In this document: positions 13,623-16,841 of the stretch, in pieces
Numbering within the stretch: position 1 is the stretch's first letter
Layout: every line of letters starts with the position of its first letter
NCBI GenBank assembly: GCA_016202555.1
Contig: JACQOL010000113.1
Location: 1 to 16,841 of the forward strand
Reading direction: 5' to 3'
Source: Chloroflexota bacterium
GTDB lineage: Bacteria; Chloroflexota; Dehalococcoidia; Dehalococcoidales; UBA2162
DNA length: 16,841 nt
Notes under the pieces: generated by a model
Seen by the model: only the letters and a program-made list of their open reading frames with translations
What the model was told of the DNA's origin: nothing
Databases searched by the model: none
Made by a program: the position numbers and the translations under genes

Positions 13623-14156
13623 TTGAACAAGGAAAGGACGCTATCCAGTCAACTAATCTATGAGGGACGGGTAGTAAGGCTGCGTATTGACACCGTGCAG
13701 CTACCCAGCGGACGGGAAACCACCCGGGAAATTGTCGAGCATAGTGATTGTGTGGCGATGGTGCCGGTTGATGGTAATGGTAATCTGCTGCTGGTGAAAC
13801 AATTTCGCCAGGCAGTGGCTAAGGAGCTGCTAGAGATACCGGCGGGTGGCATTGATACTGGTGAGGACCCGATAACGGCGGTGCGTCGCGAGATGCAGGA
13901 AGAAACTGGTTATTTGCCTCAAAAAATGGAGAGGTTAGGCGGGTTCTACTCTTCTCCCGGTTTCTCTACGGAATACATGCATCTCTACCTGGCTACTGAC
14001 CTGGTGCCCAGCCAGCTCTACGCCGAAGATACGGAGAGCATCAAGCTAATACCAGTATCTCCTGCCGAGATTCCCCGCCTGATTGCCTCAGGCACTATTT
14101 GTGATGCTAAGAGTATTATTGGATTGAGGGCTTTCCTGGAAGGTCGTAAAGGATAA
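13623..14156 (+). CDS. nudF: ADP-ribose pyrophosphatase, Nudix family
   Basis: This Nudix hydrolase has 177 aa from TTG at 13623. It is of the ADP-ribose pyrophosphatase type, splitting ADP-ribose to AMP and ribose 5-phosphate. The Nudix box G-x5-E-x7-R-E-U-x-E-E-x-G is complete: G75, E81, R89, E90, E93, E94 and G96. The flanking Q-F-R-Q and E-I-P-A-G-G motifs and the later G-F-Y-S-S-P-G-F-S-T-E loop are typical of the subgroup. The TTG start is preferred because GGAG (13613-13616) is 6 nt upstream and gives the usual M-x-K-E-x-T-L-S-S opening. The alternative GTG at 13611 adds 4 residues without a ribosome site. It follows the permease gene closely, probably in one transcript. Confidence 0.93.
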   Translation: MNKERTLSSQLIYEGRVVRLRIDTVQLPSGRETTREIVEHSDCVAMVPVDGNGNLLLVKQFRQAVAKELLEIPAGGIDTGEDPITAVRREMQEETGYLPQKMERLGGFYSSPGFSTEYMHLYLATDLVPSQLYAEDTESIKLIPVSPAEIPRLIASGTICDAKSIIGLRAFLEGRKG

Positions 14157-14196
14157 TAAAGTAAAAAAGATGTTCCGGGCAGTAGCTTAGATATAG

Positions 14197-14538
14197 TTAG
14201 CCCAGTGCCGAGGAGAGTTGGCGACCACCCAGGAGATGCATGTGGAGATGAGATACTCCCTGTCCGCCTTGTTTGCCACTATTTATCACCAGCCGGTAGC
14301 CGCTGGCTGAAATACCCTGCCTCTTTGCCAGTTGATTAGCAATATGAACCATATCCCTAATGAGAGATGAGTCTGCTTCAGCCAGGTGGGGAAGGGAAGG
14401 GATGTGCTTGCGGGGGATAATCAGCAGGTGGGTCGGTGCCAGGGGATTAATGTCAGGAAAGGCAATAACATTGTTATCCTGGTAAATGATATTAGCCGGT
14501 ATTTCCTTGGCGACGATTTTACAGAAAACACAATCCAT
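14197..14538 (-). CDS. HIT-family (HINT-like) nucleotide hydrolase
   Basis: This 113-aa protein has the histidine triad H97-L-H99-M-H101 in S-H-L-H-M-H-L-L-G-G-R, and an N-terminal C3-x-x-C6 that binds zinc in HINT proteins. HINT enzymes are purine nucleoside phosphoramidases, and the natural substrate is usually unclear. The open frame continues 22 codons further upstream to 14604. The start at 14538 is chosen because M-D-C-V-F-C-K-I-V is the family's standard opening and GGAG lies 8 nt before it. It is the only minus-strand gene in the window, convergent with the Nudix gene and divergent from glgA. Confidence 0.93.
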   Translation of the reverse strand: MDCVFCKIVAKEIPANIIYQDNNVIAFPDINPLAPTHLLIIPRKHIPSLPHLAEADSSLIRDMVHIANQLAKRQGISASGYRLVINSGKQGGQGVSHLHMHLLGGRQLSSALG

Positions 14539-14689
14539 TTCTTTCTCCGTTGACTCGGAAGGCTGGTAAGGGAAATAGTAGCACATTGTTGCTGGTAGAG
14601 GCAAGCTAGCCTACCTTGCTGTAATGTTCAGACATTGGGTAAAGTTAAAGTAACGCCAGGGAAAGAAGTTTATGAGTTTAGACCAGCCA

Positions 14690-14719
14690 TTGTCTGGGAT
14701 AGAGGAAAGGTAGTAAAAT
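14690..14719 (+). promoter_or_regulatory. Possible promoter for glycogen synthase gene
   Basis: TTGTCT (14690-14695) and TAAAAT (14714-14719) are spaced by 18 bp, with four and five matches to the sigma70 hexamers. The predicted start, near 14726, leaves about 40 nt before the ATG at 14766. It sits in the divergent spacer between the HIT gene and glgA. Confidence 0.35.
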
Positions 14720-14765
14720 TGTTCTGCTTGACTCGAGCAATCAGGAATAGAGGAGGATGCCTCAG

Positions 14766-16229
14766 ATGAAAATTCTCTTTATCGCCGCCGAAGCTCTACC
14801 CTGGGCTAAGGTAGGCGGGCTGGCTGATGTTGTCGGTTCTCTGCCTCAGACTCTAGCTCGGCTCGGACATGATGTCCGTCTAGTCATTCCTAAGTATGGT
14901 AATATTGATGTTCGCCAACACGGAATAAGGATGCTGAAGGATAAGTTAAAAGTATCGATAATGGGAGAAACCAGAGTTGCAAATTTACGATTCACCGACA
15001 GCGGCAGAGTGCCGACATATATGGTGGAAAACGATTACTATTTTGGTGGGGAAGAGGTATATGGTGAGAATGACCTTGAACGTTTTCTCTTCTTTTCCCG
15101 GGTAGTTTTTGAGATGTTGCCACAAATGGATTGGCAACCGGAAATAGTCCATTGCCACGACTGGCATACTTCACCAGTCATCATGTGGATGAAAAAGGCT
15201 CACCTTCCCTATGCCTCAGTACTTACTATCCATAATCTGGCATACCAGGGAGCTTTTGATAATACCTTTTTGAACAAAGCTGGATTGGAGGAGTTCTGGG
15301 AGCACTATCCGACTGAAGCTCCAGAACCACCCTTGAACTTTCTCAGCCAGGGGATTTTGTGGGCGGATTTAGTAACCACAGTGAGCCGGACTTATGCTCA
15401 AGAGATACTTACTACGGAATATGGCAATGGACTTGAGTCTCTCCTACGCTACCGTCAGAAAGACCTGCTGTGGATAGTTAATGGCATCGACCATCAGGAA
15501 TACAATCCGGCAACAGACCCATTCATTGAAGCTAATTACAACTCAGAATCTATCGGAAAACGAGACCTCAATAAGCTGGCTCTTCAGCAACGAGCAAACT
15601 TACCCCAAAATCTCAATATTCCTCTTATTGGGATGGTGCAGCGCCTTGACGAACAAAAAGGTTTTGATATTCTGGCTGAAGCCGCTGACTGTTTTCTTAC
15701 CGAAACAGAAGCTCAGTTGGTCATCTTGGGCAAAGGGAGAGACTGTTACGAGAGCCTATTGCAGCAAATAGCTGTCAGGTATCCCCAGCAAATGTCCGTG
15801 TTTATTACCCGTGATAATCCGTTGGCCCATCTCATCTATGCTGGTTGTGACCTGTTTCTTATGCCTTCTCACTTTGAGCCCTGTGGTATCGGACAACTCA
15901 TTGCTATGCGCTATGGAGCCTTGCCTATAGTCCGCCACACCGGGGGCTTGGTTGATACTGTACCAGAATTTACGGCTGACTTAAAAAAAGGTAATGGTTT
16001 TGTCTTTCGGGAGTACACTCCGGATGCTTTGATAGCTGCCGTTAAACAGGGAATAGCGGCTTTTGAAAATCGAGTTGCTTGGGGTGAGGCAATGAGGCGA
16101 GTGATGCAACTTGATTTTTCATGGAGAGCTTCAGCCGCTAAATATGAGAGTATTTACCGCCAGCTTCTGGACAGAAAGGGTAGGTCAACAGCTGAATCAA
16201 GGAGCAGGTTGCAGCCAAAGAAACAGTAG
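14766..16229 (+). CDS. glgA: Glycogen synthase (ADP-glucose type, GT5)
   Basis: This 487-aa GT5 glycosyltransferase adds glucose from a nucleotide-glucose donor to alpha-1,4-glucan. K15-V-G-G-L-A-D-V-V-G is the ADP-glucose loop. H-C-H-D-W-H-T (129-135), H-N-L-A-Y-Q-G (156-162), N-G-I-D (239-242), R-L-D-E-Q-K-G (293-299) and the donor motif E-P-C-G-I-G-Q-L (371-378) with H-T-G-G-L-x-D-T-V (391-399) are all present. Length matches the family. The ATG at 14766 is the start: AGGAGG (14751-14756) is 9 nt before it, while the in-frame ATG at 14757 touches the ribosome site. No other glycogen genes are visible. The final 20 residues are basic and family-atypical. Confidence 0.97.
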   Translation: MKILFIAAEALPWAKVGGLADVVGSLPQTLARLGHDVRLVIPKYGNIDVRQHGIRMLKDKLKVSIMGETRVANLRFTDSGRVPTYMVENDYYFGGEEVYGENDLERFLFFSRVVFEMLPQMDWQPEIVHCHDWHTSPVIMWMKKAHLPYASVLTIHNLAYQGAFDNTFLNKAGLEEFWEHYPTEAPEPPLNFLSQGILWADLVTTVSRTYAQEILTTEYGNGLESLLRYRQKDLLWIVNGIDHQEYNPATDPFIEANYNSESIGKRDLNKLALQQRANLPQNLNIPLIGMVQRLDEQKGFDILAEAADCFLTETEAQLVILGKGRDCYESLLQQIAVRYPQQMSVFITRDNPLAHLIYAGCDLFLMPSHFEPCGIGQLIAMRYGALPIVRHTGGLVDTVPEFTADLKKGNGFVFREYTPDALIAAVKQGIAAFENRVAWGEAMRRVMQLDFSWRASAAKYESIYRQLLDRKGRSTAESRSRLQPKKQ

Positions 16230-16274
16230 GACTAACCAGGTTAATACTCCTTAATAAAACTTTACCGTCTGTGC

Positions 16275-16280
16275 TATAAT
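16275..16280 (+). promoter_or_regulatory. Extended -10 promoter for folK
   Basis: TATAAT (16275-16280) is preceded by T-G-C, making the extended TGnTATAAT form. A weak TTAATA (16251-16256) could serve as -35 with 18-bp spacing. The start near 16287 leaves about 17 nt, with GAGGTAGGT as the ribosome site before the ATG at 16304. Confidence 0.5.
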
Positions 16281-16303
16281 AACTGAGATACGAGGTAGGT
16301 CAG

Positions 16304-16841
16304 ATGAGCTTTGAATTAGTAACGGCATACCTCAGTCTTGGCTCAAATCTGGGCAACCGCCAGGATAATCTGGACAAAGCATTAGACCTTTTGTCACAAA
16401 GGTTAAGAGTGGGGATGATTTCGTCCCTATATGATACTGAACCGGTAGGTAATATCAATCAACCCCGTTTCCTTAATCTGGTGTGTCAGGTCCATACCAG
16501 TCTGGGGCCAGAAAAGCTACTGGCTCTGGCTAAGGAAATTGAGTTGAAGCTGGGTAGAGCCTCTGGTAAATCCGGTGCTCCCCGGCCGATTGATATTGAT
16601 ATTCTGTTTTATGGTAGCCGGGTGATTGAGACCCCGGAGTTGGTGATTCCTCACCCCAGGCTGACCGAAAGAGCCTTCGTTCTTATTCCTCTAGCTGAGA
16701 TTGCTCCCGACCTGGTGCATCCAATCAGCGGCAAGACCATCAGGGAACTTTTGCAGAGAGTAGCCGGGACATCGGGTGTGCTTAAACAGGGGACACCCGG
16801 CTGGAAGAGAAATGAAAAGGAGAGAGAATGTATCAGATATC
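16304..16841 (+). CDS. folK: HPPK, 2-amino-4-hydroxy-6-hydroxymethyldihydropteridine diphosphokinase (3' end outside window)
   Basis: The reading frame is open from the ATG to the window edge (179 codons, no stop). HPPK transfers pyrophosphate from ATP to the pterin in folate synthesis. The signatures are L-S-L-G-S-N-L-G (10-17), Y-D-T-E-P-V-G (43-49), N-Q-P-R-F-L-N (52-58), the Mg-ATP block R-P-I-D97-I-D99-I-L and I-P-H-P-R-L (115-120) with F-V-L-x-P-L. The catalytic domain is complete by about residue 155, so only a short tail lies beyond the window. GAGGTAGGT (16292-16300) precedes the ATG. The C-terminal 20 residues are charged and may overlap the next gene. Confidence 0.95.
   Translation, partial: MSFELVTAYLSLGSNLGNRQDNLDKALDLLSQRLRVGMISSLYDTEPVGNINQPRFLNLVCQVHTSLGPEKLLALAKEIELKLGRASGKSGAPRPIDIDILFYGSRVIETPELVIPHPRLTERAFVLIPLAEIAPDLVHPISGKTIRELLQRVAGTSGVLKQGTPGWKRNEKERECIRY
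16828..16841 (+). CDS. Possible start of the next gene, overlapping the folK end
   Basis: An ATG at 16828, in a different frame from folK, follows AAGGAG (16817-16822) with 5-nt spacing. Only four codons (M-Y-Q-I) are visible, so no product can be named. The strong ribosome site is the only support. Confidence 0.3.

Noticed and set aside
14539..14604. 22-codon N-terminal extension of the HIT protein
   Set aside because: The family begins at M-D-C-V-F-C-K, where a GGAG ribosome site is present. The extension has no conserved sequence.
14757..14765. Earlier ATG for glycogen synthase
   Set aside because: It directly abuts AGGAGG with no spacer, while the ATG at 14766 has 9-nt spacing and gives the family's M-K-I-L-F start.

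Overview
The window looks like a chromosomal segment of a Chloroflexota bacterium, probably Dehalococcoidia-like. This is inference from a divergent type IV pilus (T4P) gene set, protein style and palindromic dispersed repeats, not from a marker gene. All genes read rightward except one HIT-family gene. No rRNA, tRNA, CRISPR array or transposase gene was seen.

Region 1 (41-2867) is a T4P assembly operon. It holds PilN-like and PilO-like inner-membrane proteins, a degenerate PilM-like actin-fold protein and a prepilin peptidase (PilD). The order N-O-M-D differs from the classical M-N-O. Region 2 (2966-4792) is a NarL/DesK-type histidine kinase with its LuxR-type response regulator. It sits between the pilus machinery and the pilin genes, so it may control them.

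Region 3 (5004-11136) is a six-gene pilin cassette. It has four prepilins of 170-200 aa, three of them clear paralogs sharing a C-terminal F-x-x-D-x-Y-P motif. A short minor prepilin, a 658-aa composite minor pilin and a PilX/GspK-like protein follow. The 658-aa protein is the most unusual item. Its pilin stalk and PilW/GspJ-like C-terminus appear to be split by seven kelch-like repeats, a probable seven-bladed beta-propeller, plus a jelly-roll-like domain. This suggests a tip adhesin built into a pilin. The cassette is bracketed by two 145-bp copies, in inverted orientation, of a MITE-like element (4836-4980 and 11324-11468). The right-hand spacer also carries further palindromic repeats.

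Region 4 (11561-16841) is housekeeping: NAD kinase, an ArgA-like GNAT acetyltransferase, a His-rich nickel/cobalt-type permease, an ADP-ribose pyrophosphatase (Nudix), a HIT hydrolase on the minus strand, glycogen synthase and HPPK (folK, cut by the window end).

Regions 1-3 together would process, assemble and regulate a surface filament. The motor ATPases (PilB/PilT), PilC and any further pilus genes are not in the window.
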